In this document: positions 45,993 through 55,376 of the stretch, in pieces
How positions within the stretch are numbered: the stretch's first letter is position 1
How the letters are laid out: each line of letters opens with the position of its first letter
Origin: Caldithrix sp.
GTDB taxonomy: Bacteria; Zhuqueibacterota; Zhuqueibacteria; Thermofontimicrobiales; Sulfurfontimicrobiaceae
Direction: 5' to 3'
NCBI GenBank assembly: GCA_020722815.1
Contig: DYKB01000022.1
Coordinates: 1 to 64,000, forward strand
Length of the DNA: 64,000 nt
Translations under genes and position numbers: made by a program
Notes under the pieces: generated by a model
What the model saw: the letters and a program-made list of their open reading frames with translations, nothing else
Told to the model about the DNA's origin: nothing
Databases searched by the model: none

Positions 45993-47360
45993 TCACCCAT
46001 ATAAAATAGCCAGATCTATCATTCTTCGCATCAAATCGGGAAAATAATCGCCAATCGTCGGGCCGAAAAATGACATCAGCCGTGATTCATATTCATTTAA
46101 ATGATAATATTTTGAAGGCACAATATACCCGATGTAACTTCCATTAAAACTGGTAACGACCAAACGATAGCCAAGTCGATGGGCATAATCTTTTAGTTGG
46201 GCGGCTATTTCGCCACTGAAGTCGGCGGGTGCACCAATAATCAACGTTTTCCCAATGCGCACGAGTTGCAACCAGGTATCGTTCTCAAACACGATTTTTC
46301 TGGCCAACCAGGGAGCAAGCCGCCAGTGATTTGAAATTCGAATGTGAGGTTCCGGCAGATTGACTTTTATTCCAATGGAAAAAACAGGCCATAAATCGTC
46401 AAATTGAACTGCATCTACATATTTTAAAACGCTATCAGCCGTGGCCTCACCAATATAGCGACTTCGCTCGAAATTTTGACCAATTCCTTTAGGGCTGTGA
46501 CTCCCAACGCCACCCGCCATAAAAAATGCTTTTCGTGTCGGCTGCATCTCGATGCGTCGCACCCAATAACCGGGATAATCTCCTGCATAGCGCATATTTT
46601 CACCGGAAAGCGTGGTCGCATGAGCAGAATAACTTCCCCAAACAACCTGGTTTAGAGCGGCAAACTGAACAAGTCCAAAGCTGAACTCGGGATCGATCGT
46701 ACCTTTTGCTTTGACAAGTCGATTTTGGGTGTATTCCGGCAAATTAATCGAGAAAAAACCAATTTTCGCTGATGATAGATTTTCGTACGCTTCAATAATG
46801 GATTGAGAAATTTGGCGGGTTAAAAATTGAAAGGTCGTGTCATCATAGTTTCCAGCGAATTTTTGAGCTAACCACCCTTTTTGCCAGGCGCCCGGACCGG
46901 AATGGGTATGTGTTGCACCAAATAAAATTTGATGACGCTTCAATCCGGTTTTGGGACCGACGACTGCCATGACCGCTTCAGCCAGTTTCCGCGGGACAAT
47001 CAAGGCATCGATTCCCACCAATAATACTTCCTGACTTCCAGACTTTATCGCCAGTGTACTGGCAAATAGCGAATCATGCACACCATGATTGGGGAGGCCG
47101 TTTCGATCCGCATAGCCAGCCAATGGCACACCCCAACCGGGGGTAATCGAAATTTTGGAGAATCCAGCTTGAAATCCACCTTTTTCAGCCCGTTTGGGGA
47201 GAACAGCCAGGCGATCTTCGCATTCTTTTAAACTATCGATTGTCGTTTTGTAGTATGATGTTAAAAAATAAGGTGTATAATCAACCGATCTGATTGATAT
47301 GATAATAATAATAAACAAAATCAGGATAAATGAGAGCAAAATTTTTAACAGGAGTTTCAT
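45993..47360 (-). CDS. Neutral/alkaline ceramidase N-terminal-domain protein
   Basis: 455 aa. An N-terminal membrane anchor or signal (LLLKILLSFILILFIIIIIS) is followed by the ceramidase-type domain: GFSKISITPGWGVPLAGYADR, LLVGIDALIVPRKL and FGATHTHSGPGAW, whose His cluster binds zinc. Ceramidases hydrolyse the amide of ceramide, but single-domain bacterial homologues have varied or unknown substrates and often lack the C-terminal domain, as here. It is likely exposed on the outer face of the inner membrane. Its gene lies 65 bp upstream of the flavoprotein gene on the same strand. Confidence 0.82.
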   Translation of the reverse strand: MKLLLKILLSFILILFIIIIISIRSVDYTPYFLTSYYKTTIDSLKECEDRLAVLPKRAEKGGFQAGFSKISITPGWGVPLAGYADRNGLPNHGVHDSLFASTLAIKSGSQEVLLVGIDALIVPRKLAEAVMAVVGPKTGLKRHQILFGATHTHSGPGAWQKGWLAQKFAGNYDDTTFQFLTRQISQSIIEAYENLSSAKIGFFSINLPEYTQNRLVKAKGTIDPEFSFGLVQFAALNQVVWGSYSAHATTLSGENMRYAGDYPGYWVRRIEMQPTRKAFFMAGGVGSHSPKGIGQNFERSRYIGEATADSVLKYVDAVQFDDLWPVFSIGIKVNLPEPHIRISNHWRLAPWLARKIVFENDTWLQLVRIGKTLIIGAPADFSGEIAAQLKDYAHRLGYRLVVTSFNGSYIGYIVPSKYYHLNEYESRLMSFFGPTIGDYFPDLMRRMIDLAILYG

Positions 47361-47663
47361 CGGAATATTTCCTATTTGCGAGTTGATTTTATGAAATTGA
47401 AATTAGAAAGAATATAGTAATTTTTTAATTGATAAACAACCGAAAAGGCGAAGAAAATGTTCAGCGATTTAAAAAATTGATTAAATTATCATCTCAAAAA
47501 GCATATTTCACAGCGGGATTAAAAAGGTTATTGGAAATTTGATCTGTATTTTATTAAAATTTCTGTCGGTCATGGTGAGTTCGTGTTAAGGCATTACAAA
47601 CGCAATGGCAAACAATGACAGACAGAAATTCAAACAATTAATTCATAATTGCAGTTCTAAAAA
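47361..47663. other. Spacer with a long inverted repeat, probable tricorn terminator
   Basis: No gene. AATTTCTGTCGGTCAT (47558-47573) and ATGACAGACAGAAATT (47615-47630) pair at 15 of 16 positions around a 41-nt loop. On the minus strand the hairpin is followed by TTTTAATAAAAT, so it probably ends the tricorn transcript. Confidence 0.5.
47558..47630 (-). terminator. Putative terminator of the tricorn protease gene
   Basis: 16-bp stem with one mismatch and a 41-nt loop, 34 bp after the tricorn stop codon on the minus strand, followed by a T-rich stretch. The loop is long for a classical terminator, so this may also be a footprint of a palindromic repeat. Confidence 0.5.
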
Positions 47664-50600
47664 TTATCGATCCACCGGAAAAGCTTCGTGATTTGGCCAG
47701 GGGCGTGGCGCTTCTTTAATTTTTTGCATCAAATGTTCGATTCCCTTCATCAATTGGGCATCATGACCGCGCTGCATTTCCAGGGAATTTAATTCTACTT
47801 CAATATCCGGCTGAACGCCGGTATTTTCGACAATCCATTTTCCGGCGGGATCATAGATACGATAATCCGGTGCCGAAAGTCCACCACCATCAATTAACTG
47901 GATAAACATCGAGACGCCAACCAGTCCACCCCAGGATCGGGTGCCAATCACCGGCCCCATCTGGCGCATCTGAAATTCCATAGGAAGCATATCGCCGCCG
48001 GAACCAGCCTGTCGATTGGTGAGGCAAACCATGTGGGCCTGTGTTGTAACCGCGGGGGTGGTTTGATGGTGCGAATAGCGTCGGGTCCAATAGGCCAGGG
48101 GACGTTTTCCCAATCTTTGCAGGAAAATATCCGGATCCAGACCCCCACCATTAAACCGGCCATCGATAATCAGACCTTTTTTACGCGTTTGTGAATAAAA
48201 ATATTTTGGAAATTCAGCCGCCGAACCAGTATAGGTATCGGGGAGATGGATATAACCAATTTGACCATTCGATTCTTTGTCCGCAACCAGGCGATTATGT
48301 TCCACCCAGTCCAGATAACGCAAAGTGAATTCATTCGATAATGGCTTTACGGTTATCTCTCGGGCACCAGTCGCTGTCGGTTTGTTATTAATTAATAAGG
48401 TAACCTGCTTTTGTGCCAGATTCTGAAAATAGCTATAGATATTTCGGTCACTGGTCACTTCCATCCCGTTTACCTGCAATAAATAATCACCTTCTTTTAC
48501 ATTAAGTCCGGGCATTGTTAATGGGGGAACAATGTCATTTGTCCAATCCGGAACGCGATAAATTTTTTTGAATTGATATCGCTTTGAAACGGGATCAACC
48601 TGCCAGTCGGCACCCAGCATGCCGGTATTCACTCTTTGAGGTTGGCGCGCCTTGTCACCCCCGAAAACGTATGTATGGGATGTGTTCAATTCACCAATCA
48701 ATTCGCCGATAATGTAGCGGACATCTTCCCGACAACAAGCATCTTTCAGCAATTTGCCATATTTTTCTTTCATCGCCCGCCAATCGATTCCATGCATGGC
48801 AGGTTCATAATAAAAATCACGTTCCATGCGCCAGGCTTCGTTGAAAATTTGTGTCCATTCTTTGAGGGGATTCAACCACATTTTTAAATCCCCCAGTTTT
48901 AAATCCTTTCCACTGGATTCTTTTTCACTGGTTTCGATGATTCCAATTGAATTTCCTTTTTTATAAGCGAGATGCTTTCCCTGCGCGGCGATTTTATAAG
49001 CGTCGATTCCTTCAATTACCAGACGCTCTTTGCGCTCTTTGAACGAAAACGCATACAGATTTTTGGCTCCGACAGCGCGGAATTCAAAACGATTAAAATC
49101 ACCTTCATCTTTATTCAGGTAAAACAAATCAGCATCGGTGATGGCCAGATTGCGATAATTTCCCCGTTCTAATGGCAAAATTTCAATTCGATTGACCAAT
49201 CCATCAAAATCAATTATGATATTGGCGGTTTTTGCTGTTTCTTCCGATTTTTTGTCGTCTTTCTTATCTTTTTTAGCCTTTTCATCTTTCATATCTGATT
49301 TTTCTTCAGATTTGGCTTCTTCAATATCATTTTTAAATGGTAAAAGGGGTGCACCGTCTTTCTGGAGGGTTAAACAACAGATAGCGGCCGCTTTTTTATA
49401 GACCATTTCCCATTCAAAATCACAAAATGTTGGATCAAAACGTCGGTTAGAAATAAAGAAGAGATGTTTGCCATCGCGGGAAAAAACAGGGCCAAAATCA
49501 CTGAAAATGCCATTGCTCACACAATATTTTTGTCCTGTTTCCACCGAATAAATATAAACCTGATACACCAGATCACTATTCATTTTTGAATAAGTAATAA
49601 AACGACTATCGGGTGACCAGTTATAGTCATTAATTGGTTTTAAATCCAGCGATACATCCACATCTTCATATTCTGCATGATCGATTTCAACCACTTTTTG
49701 GGTGGCAATATCCACATAGTAGCAGCGAAGGGTCTGGTCAGCAAAAGCGATTTTTTTACTGTCGGGTGACCAGCGCAAAGTGTGTCGATAGCCATCTTTG
49801 TTTTGCGTCAATGCAATCGCCTCCTTTTTACCGGAAGCATCCATTATGTACAACTCATATTCACCAGATTTATCGGAGATATAAGCAATCGATTTGCCGT
49901 CGGGTGACCAGGCGGCGTCTTTATCTCTTGCCCCGCAATTTTTTGTTAAATTTTGAGTGGGACCGTTTTCTTTTGGGACTGAAAAAATTTCGCCACGCGC
50001 GACAACCAGTGCCCGTGCACCAGACGGAGAACAATCAAAATCAGTTACATTCTCCGCCACATCCTTTAAATATGGCCTTAAATCGGGTGAATCGGTTTTA
50101 ATTTCTACCGGAACGGCTTTATTGATACCGGTTGTAACATCGAGTGTCCACAGCGTGCCACCGACTTCATAAACAATCACATTTCCGCCATCACTCGGCC
50201 GGCGGACATCATAATCCTGATGAGATGTCAATTGTTTGATTTGATTGGTCGCGGGATCTAATTCATAAAGATTTAAAACGCGATTGCGATCTGATGAAAA
50301 ATAGATTTTATTACCAATCCACATCGGGAGACGATCCGTTCCGGCAAAGTTTGTGAGATTCCTTTCGACATAGGTTTCAAAATCGTAAAGATAAATTTCC
50401 TGCGCCAGTCCGCCACGATAGCGTTTCCAGGTGGCATTTTCAGTGGAAACTTTATTAAATGCTATCTTTTTTCCATCCGGTGAAAAACTTCCCTGAGCGG
50501 CTTCGGTCATAATCAATTCTTCCAGACTGGAACCATCCGGTGAAATCAGAAACAGACGTGTGAAACGGTTGAAGCTATTCCGTGTTGAAGAAAATAGAAT

Positions 50601-50990
50601 CTTATTCTTCAGGGGATGCCAGCCTACCACCTGATCAACACCCGGGTGAAAAGTGACGCGGGTAATTTCGCCACCATAAACATTCATGACATAAACATCC
50701 GAGTTCCCATCATATTCACCCGTAAAAGCGATTAATTTCCCATCGGGTGAGAATTTTGGAAAGGTTTCGACACCGTCATGGATAGTTAGCCGAATCGCAA
50801 TGCCTCCCTGGGCCGAAACCGTCCAGATATCTTCACTATACGTGAAGACAATTAAATTATCATGTATATCTGGAAATCGCATTAGTGGCCGATTAGGATT
50901 GGAAATCAGGCCGGTGATGCTAACAAAAAATAATAAAATTGTAAAAATGGAAATAAAATGTTTCGAACAATGGTTGGAAATGGTTTTCAT
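47664..50990 (-). CDS. Tricorn protease homologue (S41 family)
   Basis: 1108 aa. A signal peptide (FISIFTILLFFVSITGLIS) means it is exported, unlike archaeal tricorn. A first propeller (about 35-330; RLTIHDGVETFPKFSPDGK, SPDGKKIAFNK) and a second (about 330-600; DAAWSPDGKSIAYIS, LRWSPDSKKIAF) are separated from the protease by a Lys/Glu/Asp-rich stretch near 570. The C1 region contains TSHTYVFGG with the catalytic His, a PDZ domain (LNVKEGDYLLQVNG) and the C2 serine site AGSGGDMLP, then SWGGLVG. It degrades peptides. AAAGGAG precedes the start. Confidence 0.92.
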   Translation of the reverse strand: MKTISNHCSKHFISIFTILLFFVSITGLISNPNRPLMRFPDIHDNLIVFTYSEDIWTVSAQGGIAIRLTIHDGVETFPKFSPDGKLIAFTGEYDGNSDVYVMNVYGGEITRVTFHPGVDQVVGWHPLKNKILFSSTRNSFNRFTRLFLISPDGSSLEELIMTEAAQGSFSPDGKKIAFNKVSTENATWKRYRGGLAQEIYLYDFETYVERNLTNFAGTDRLPMWIGNKIYFSSDRNRVLNLYELDPATNQIKQLTSHQDYDVRRPSDGGNVIVYEVGGTLWTLDVTTGINKAVPVEIKTDSPDLRPYLKDVAENVTDFDCSPSGARALVVARGEIFSVPKENGPTQNLTKNCGARDKDAAWSPDGKSIAYISDKSGEYELYIMDASGKKEAIALTQNKDGYRHTLRWSPDSKKIAFADQTLRCYYVDIATQKVVEIDHAEYEDVDVSLDLKPINDYNWSPDSRFITYSKMNSDLVYQVYIYSVETGQKYCVSNGIFSDFGPVFSRDGKHLFFISNRRFDPTFCDFEWEMVYKKAAAICCLTLQKDGAPLLPFKNDIEEAKSEEKSDMKDEKAKKDKKDDKKSEETAKTANIIIDFDGLVNRIEILPLERGNYRNLAITDADLFYLNKDEGDFNRFEFRAVGAKNLYAFSFKERKERLVIEGIDAYKIAAQGKHLAYKKGNSIGIIETSEKESSGKDLKLGDLKMWLNPLKEWTQIFNEAWRMERDFYYEPAMHGIDWRAMKEKYGKLLKDACCREDVRYIIGELIGELNTSHTYVFGGDKARQPQRVNTGMLGADWQVDPVSKRYQFKKIYRVPDWTNDIVPPLTMPGLNVKEGDYLLQVNGMEVTSDRNIYSYFQNLAQKQVTLLINNKPTATGAREITVKPLSNEFTLRYLDWVEHNRLVADKESNGQIGYIHLPDTYTGSAAEFPKYFYSQTRKKGLIIDGRFNGGGLDPDIFLQRLGKRPLAYWTRRYSHHQTTPAVTTQAHMVCLTNRQAGSGGDMLPMEFQMRQMGPVIGTRSWGGLVGVSMFIQLIDGGGLSAPDYRIYDPAGKWIVENTGVQPDIEVELNSLEMQRGHDAQLMKGIEHLMQKIKEAPRPWPNHEAFPVDR

Positions 50991-51230
50991 TACTGGAGTC
51001 TCCTTTTGTTGGTGAAAGTTTTTGTTTATTTAGATGCTTGAACAGCCGGGGAATTAAATTACGGATATGTCGCATTCAGGATCGCGCCATCATATCCAAT
51101 TAAATACGAGAAATGTTAATGAAAAGATACATTTATGTTAACAAGAATTTAAATTTGGGAGTAAATTTCTTGAAAATAGAATTTTTTCAATAGCGTTCGG
51201 TTTACTTATCAATTTAAATAAAAGAATACC

Positions 51231-51308
51231 GTCATTCCCGTATGTTTTTGACGGGAATCCATCTTCCAGGAAACAATGGATGTCCGATAAAAGCATTCGG
51301 GCATGACG
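51231..51308. repeat. GTCATTCCCG-type palindromic element
   Basis: Begins CCGTCATTCCCG and ends CATTCGGGCATGACG, with an internal GACGGGAATCCATCTTCCAG and CAATGGATGTCCGATAAAAG. The outer arms (GTCAT / ATGAC) and inner words pair, giving a folded element. Repeats of this wording are widespread non-coding elements in bacterial genomes. It differs from the elements at 9935 and 10856. Confidence 0.6.
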
Positions 51309-51390
51309 TTTTGTAGTATTATGTTGAAATTGAAGCAAATTTCTCATCTGTGTCGAACATTATTTAAATTTTTTATTAGATGGAGTATAG

Positions 51391-51580
51391 CGCTTAGCCG
51401 TCAGGTTAAGGCTGTAGATCATTAATAAATAAATGAATAGCCACGATCTTTAGCAGGTGGATCATAATATTCCCCCCATATTAAAGTGGGTTTTAACCCA
51501 CTGGAGTTGAAGGACTCGGGCTTAAAAGCCCGGTGATTATCGGGAGGCGTTCATGGAACCACGAGCTAAAGCTCGTGGCA
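51391..51580. repeat. Multi-hairpin dispersed element, uninterrupted copy
   Basis: Starts CGCTTAGCCGTCAGGTTAAG and then carries hairpins in a row: an eroded CCACGATCTTTAGCAGGTGG, then AGTGGGTTTTAACCCACT, CGGGCTTAAAAGCCCG and CCACGAGCTAAAGCTCGTGG. The last three are near-perfect palindromes of 16-20 bp. The same series in the same order occurs at 55377-55733. The element is non-coding; the tandem-hairpin design suggests a mobile or transcript-structuring repeat. Confidence 0.75.
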
Positions 51581-51621
51581 ATTCAATTATAACTTATTGA
51601 AATTCATATTGTTATCACCTT
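51580..51621. repeat. 42-bp dispersed direct repeat, copy 2
   Basis: Identical over 42 bases to 229-270, same orientation. It directly abuts the last hairpin of the multi-hairpin element here but not in copy 1, so it is an independent repeat or the end of a composite element. Confidence 0.8.
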
Positions 51622-51672
51622 CACCTGACGGCGATGGGGTATCGCAATCTTCAAAAGAAAGCAAATTTTTTA

Positions 51673-53154
51673 TTAATCTTCCAATTCTTTTAAGCGATAT
51701 TGTAGCCAGCGAACTGAAACCCCTAATTCCTGGGCCGCTTTTGAACGATTTCCGCCATGCATCTGGAGTGCTTTTCGGACATAGCGATTGGTGATATCAC
51801 TTAGATTGAGATTTTCGATTTCATCCGGTCGGGCTTTTTGATAGATGGGGAGATGTTCGGGATAAATTTTGGAACGATCACTCATGACGAGCGCCGCCTG
51901 AATCACATTTTCTAATTCCCGCACGTTGCCAGGCCAATAATAGTCCTGAATCACTTTTAATGCACTGGAAGAGAAACTGGTTACCTGAGGGTTGGTTTTT
52001 GCGCGATATTTTTTGAGAAAATATTCAGCTAATAGCGGAATATCATCTTTACGCTCCCGCAGGGGGGGGAGTTCGATGGAAATCACATTTAAGCGGTAGT
52101 ATAAATCTTCCCGAAACAGACCTTTTTTGACCTGTTCCTGTAAATTTTTATTGGTTGCCGAAAGGAAGCGAACATCCACTTTTCGAATATGCGTATCCCC
52201 AACGCGTTTAATTTCCCCTTCCTGGATCACGCGTAATAATTCAGTTTGGAGCGAAAAGCTGATATCCGCAATTTCATCGAGAAAGAAAGTGCCCCCATCG
52301 GCAATTTCCAATAAACCTTTTTTATCAGAAACCGCCCCGGTAAAAGCGCCGCGTTTATGTCCAAAAAGTTCACTTTCTAACAAGGTTTCCTGAAGAGCCC
52401 CACAATATTGACCCACAAAAGGATTGTTACGCCGGGGACCATGGGCATGAATCGCCCGTGCTACCAGTTCTTTACCGGTGCCACTTTCCCCATAGATAAG
52501 TACGGTCACGTTTGTTCGGGCCACCTTTTCCATCAAACTGAAGACCTGCTTCATCGCTGTACTTTGTCCAATGATCTCATTAAATGGAAAAATTTTCTCC
52601 ATATCGCGTTTGAGTATTCGATTTTCCAGTTGCAGTGATTCGTAAAGACGGGCGTTTTCGATAGCCAGTGCAGCCTGGTTGGCGAAGGCTTCTAAAAAAT
52701 GCAGACTTTTTTCATTAAAGTTGCGGCGGTTTTTAATACTATCCACGTAAATCACTCCAATGAATTTATCGCGCAATCGCAACGGGACAGCGGCCATCGA
52801 ACGTATTTTTAAAGCCATCACGCTTTCAAAATCACAAAAACGTTCATCCTCAAGCGCGTCATGGGATAAAATGCCTTCTTGTGTTTCAAATGTTTTTCGA
52901 ATAATGCTGGTCGAAAACTGTTCGCTGTTCAAAACCTCCCGTTCATCAATATTCCGCGCAGTGATGGTTTGAAAATGCTGAGTTCCTTCACGGCTCAGAA
53001 TAATGAACCCACGTTCTGCATCCAGGGCCCGCATGGCGATATCCATTATTTTCGAGAGCAGCGTATCTAAATTTAATACTGAATTAATTTCTTCACTAAT
53101 CTCGAATAAGGCCTTAAAATGGTTCGCCGTCATATCAGCTATATTATTTGACAA
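51673..53154 (-). CDS. Sigma-54-dependent transcriptional activator with GAF domain
   Basis: 493 aa. An N-terminal GAF sensor domain (about 20-175) lies ahead of a complete AAA+ activator domain: Walker A GESGTGKE (222-229), the sigma-54 loop GAFTGA (269-274), Walker B FFLDEIAD (about 290) and LRERKDDIPLLAEYF. The C-terminal Fis-type helix-turn-helix is GNRSKAAQELGVSVRWLQYRL. There is no receiver domain, so it probably responds to a small molecule, redox state or protein partner through GAF. Its target is unknown; I did not find a convincing sigma-54 promoter (GG-N10-GC) in the nearby spacers. Confidence 0.94.
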   Translation of the reverse strand: MSNNIADMTANHFKALFEISEEINSVLNLDTLLSKIMDIAMRALDAERGFIILSREGTQHFQTITARNIDEREVLNSEQFSTSIIRKTFETQEGILSHDALEDERFCDFESVMALKIRSMAAVPLRLRDKFIGVIYVDSIKNRRNFNEKSLHFLEAFANQAALAIENARLYESLQLENRILKRDMEKIFPFNEIIGQSTAMKQVFSLMEKVARTNVTVLIYGESGTGKELVARAIHAHGPRRNNPFVGQYCGALQETLLESELFGHKRGAFTGAVSDKKGLLEIADGGTFFLDEIADISFSLQTELLRVIQEGEIKRVGDTHIRKVDVRFLSATNKNLQEQVKKGLFREDLYYRLNVISIELPPLRERKDDIPLLAEYFLKKYRAKTNPQVTSFSSSALKVIQDYYWPGNVRELENVIQAALVMSDRSKIYPEHLPIYQKARPDEIENLNLSDITNRYVRKALQMHGGNRSKAAQELGVSVRWLQYRLKELED

Positions 53155-53295
53155 ATTTAACTCCTGATTTTATATGAAATTAAATTTCGTATCAGTCCCG
53201 GTTAAAAGGCTCATCATTCACCGTCGCTATTGGCTATCATTCTTCGTCTTTATCAGCGAATTCTGAGTGCGTTCAACCTGGTAATAGTTATGTAA

Positions 53296-54906
53296 CTAGA
53301 TGAGTTCCTTGATATTTCCATCTATTATGGAAATTCCATCAACCGATTTACATTCTTCCGCAGCGAAAGGTAATTGCCGCGGTTCATAATACGTTTTTCG
53401 AATGTGATTCATGAAATGAGAAACTGCCTTTTTTTCCAGCAAAACAAGCACTATCCCGCCCAATCCTGCGCCGGTCAAACCTGCACCATAAACACCATCT
53501 GCTTCGCTGGCAATGTCCACCAATAGGTCCAATTCGGGTGTACTACAATCGTATCCCCCGGCTTGATATGCCAATGAAGCCCTTTTTTGGATTTCAGGAT
53601 TGTTTGAACTCAAATCTTCAATGAGTTTATGGAAATAATTATCGCCAAAGTTTTTGTTGTAAGGTGCTGGTAATAATTTACCGTTATTTTTTACCACGCG
53701 ATCGCCATCATGCGAGATGAGCATTATCTCGCCCAGTTCCCGATAATTCTTTGTCTTTATAAGGAAACTGGTTAACTCACTCCGGGCACACTCACTTAAG
53801 CCATATAAACAAACCCCGCGCACGGAATAGCCGTCCTTTGGTTCGCTATGCGCTGAAAAAATGCGCTCAAATCGAGATTGCTCCGCTGGTAATTGCTGAT
53901 AGACGTCAGTTCGTTTCATTCGTAGCGGTAGTGCCATTAACATTTTATAAAGTTCTTGTAAAGAAATCTTCAAATGATGCGGATTGTAATCACGCAAGAA
54001 TTGCACATTTGCATATTCAGGAAAATATTTGCGTAATAGGGAACAGGCGATTTCATAGGTAGCCACCCGGCTGTTGAAAATATCGCGTGCGCCAGCCGAT
54101 TTTTTAGCTTCAACCAGTGAATGACACGCGATAATTGCCAATTCATCCGGAAAAGGAATCTTTTCAACACGCAATGGGAAAAATTGAAGGTGTGTTAAAT
54201 GATTTTTTTTCCCGTAAATAATCGATCCATGATCGCCTGCTCCGCCACGCGTACCAACATACCACTCCGCTTCGCCACAAAACAGCGTTTTTTGTTCTTG
54301 GGTCAAATTTAAGTGATTGATATAATCCAGCGCTTCCATTGTTCCAACCACCAGCGCCGAAGAAGAACTTAATCCAGCAGCCGGTGGAATTTTTCCATTA
54401 ATTGCTGCATTAAAGCCTGTAAGTGGAAAGTCAAACTGATTTTGTAAATAAAAACAGGCACTTTTAATATAATTTTCCCAGCGCCCCTTTACTAACTGGA
54501 TTGAATTGATAGACTCCAGCCAATCATATCGCTTACCTGGCTGCGCAACATCGGACATCGAAAATTCAAACGGGGGATATTGTGAATCTGTATTGACAAA
54601 GAAAATTTTATTATCAGTTCGGGGAGCGATGGCCAGAATCAGTTCACGATTAATTGTTAGTGTATTGATAAATCCACCGCGATGTTCAATATGGACTCCT
54701 AACAGATTAATTCTTGCTGGCACCCGAATGAAAAAAATTTTCGCTTGAGCGCCAAAATACTGCTTAAACGTCGCCAAAACTGCCAAATAGTCCTTTTGGA
54801 TGGCTGTGACAGCCGCATCGGTTCCATAAATCTGGTGTAAAAAAACAACCGATGCCGGCGATCGATAAAAATTTTCCCAGCAATTAATAGACAGCAGTTC
54901 AGGCAT
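53296..54906 (-). CDS. Galactokinase-like GHMP kinase, atypical
   Basis: 536 aa, about 140 longer than usual galactokinases. GHMP motifs are present: the galactokinase signature region RINLLGVHIEHRGGF, the ATP loop PPAAGLSSSSALVVG, GTRGGAGDHGSI with the likely catalytic Asp, and GAGLTGAGLGGIVLVLL. In galactokinases the signature reads GEHTDY; here the sugar-contacting Glu and Asp are Val and Glu (GVHIEH), so the sugar may not be galactose. Extra length lies in an N-terminal stretch of about 55 residues and an insert around 310-400. A consensus promoter is at 54946-54974. No Leloir-pathway genes are adjacent. Confidence 0.82.
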   Translation of the reverse strand: MPELLSINCWENFYRSPASVVFLHQIYGTDAAVTAIQKDYLAVLATFKQYFGAQAKIFFIRVPARINLLGVHIEHRGGFINTLTINRELILAIAPRTDNKIFFVNTDSQYPPFEFSMSDVAQPGKRYDWLESINSIQLVKGRWENYIKSACFYLQNQFDFPLTGFNAAINGKIPPAAGLSSSSALVVGTMEALDYINHLNLTQEQKTLFCGEAEWYVGTRGGAGDHGSIIYGKKNHLTHLQFFPLRVEKIPFPDELAIIACHSLVEAKKSAGARDIFNSRVATYEIACSLLRKYFPEYANVQFLRDYNPHHLKISLQELYKMLMALPLRMKRTDVYQQLPAEQSRFERIFSAHSEPKDGYSVRGVCLYGLSECARSELTSFLIKTKNYRELGEIMLISHDGDRVVKNNGKLLPAPYNKNFGDNYFHKLIEDLSSNNPEIQKRASLAYQAGGYDCSTPELDLLVDIASEADGVYGAGLTGAGLGGIVLVLLEKKAVSHFMNHIRKTYYEPRQLPFAAEECKSVDGISIIDGNIKELI

Positions 54907-54945
54907 GAAATTTTTCTCCGGATTTAGTTGTGAGTGTTTAAAAAT

Positions 54946-54974
54946 AATATACTAAAATAATGCCGGATTGTCAA
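54946..54974 (-). promoter_or_regulatory. Consensus sigma-70-type promoter of the galactokinase-like gene
   Basis: On the minus strand TTGACA (54974-54969), 17 bp, TATATT (54951-54946). Transcription would begin near 54939, about 33 nt before the ATG at 54906. Confidence 0.75.
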
Positions 54975-55376
54975 TTATAAATATTTATTTAAATCAATAA
55001 AGATGATTTTGAAAAAATTTTATTAACCCGCCGCTGTTCTCTGTTTCCATTTTCAGCACATCCATGGTAAATTGACGGTAATAATCTGGATTACTTGCGG
55101 GGAAATTTGATTGCCATCATAACCGCCTCACTGAGAAATTTCTAACCGGATTAAATCGTATAACTTCAAAAATCATCATTTGATTCAATGGTCGAAAGAA
55201 GATTGGCGCAATTTTTGTTTCTGTGTATCATAATGATTTTTACGACTGTACACTTTTTATTGAGGAATAAAATACCCGCATGTAAGCTCTTTTCCGGAAA
55301 GCGAGGGAACCGCGATACCCGCTCCCGTAACGAAAAGGCTTTGCCTGGTCTGTTTTGCCTTGCGAAGGGGCTATGG

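Larger units (their letters stand above)
50991..51672. other. Repeat-rich gene-free stretch
   Basis: Between the tricorn and sigma-54 activator genes. It contains, in order, a GTCATTCCCG...CGGGCATGACG palindromic element (51231-51308), a multi-hairpin dispersed element (51391-51580) and the second copy of the 42-bp repeat (51580-51621). No gene is supported; open frames here only read through the repeats. Confidence 0.7.

Noticed and set aside
49192..50172. Open frames on the plus strand opposite the tricorn gene
   Set aside because: They are shadows of the tricorn coding strand, with no start signals of their own.
51391..51580. CRISPR-like array of palindromic units
   Set aside because: The units differ from each other in sequence and spacing, with no identical repeats or regular spacers, and no cas genes occur.
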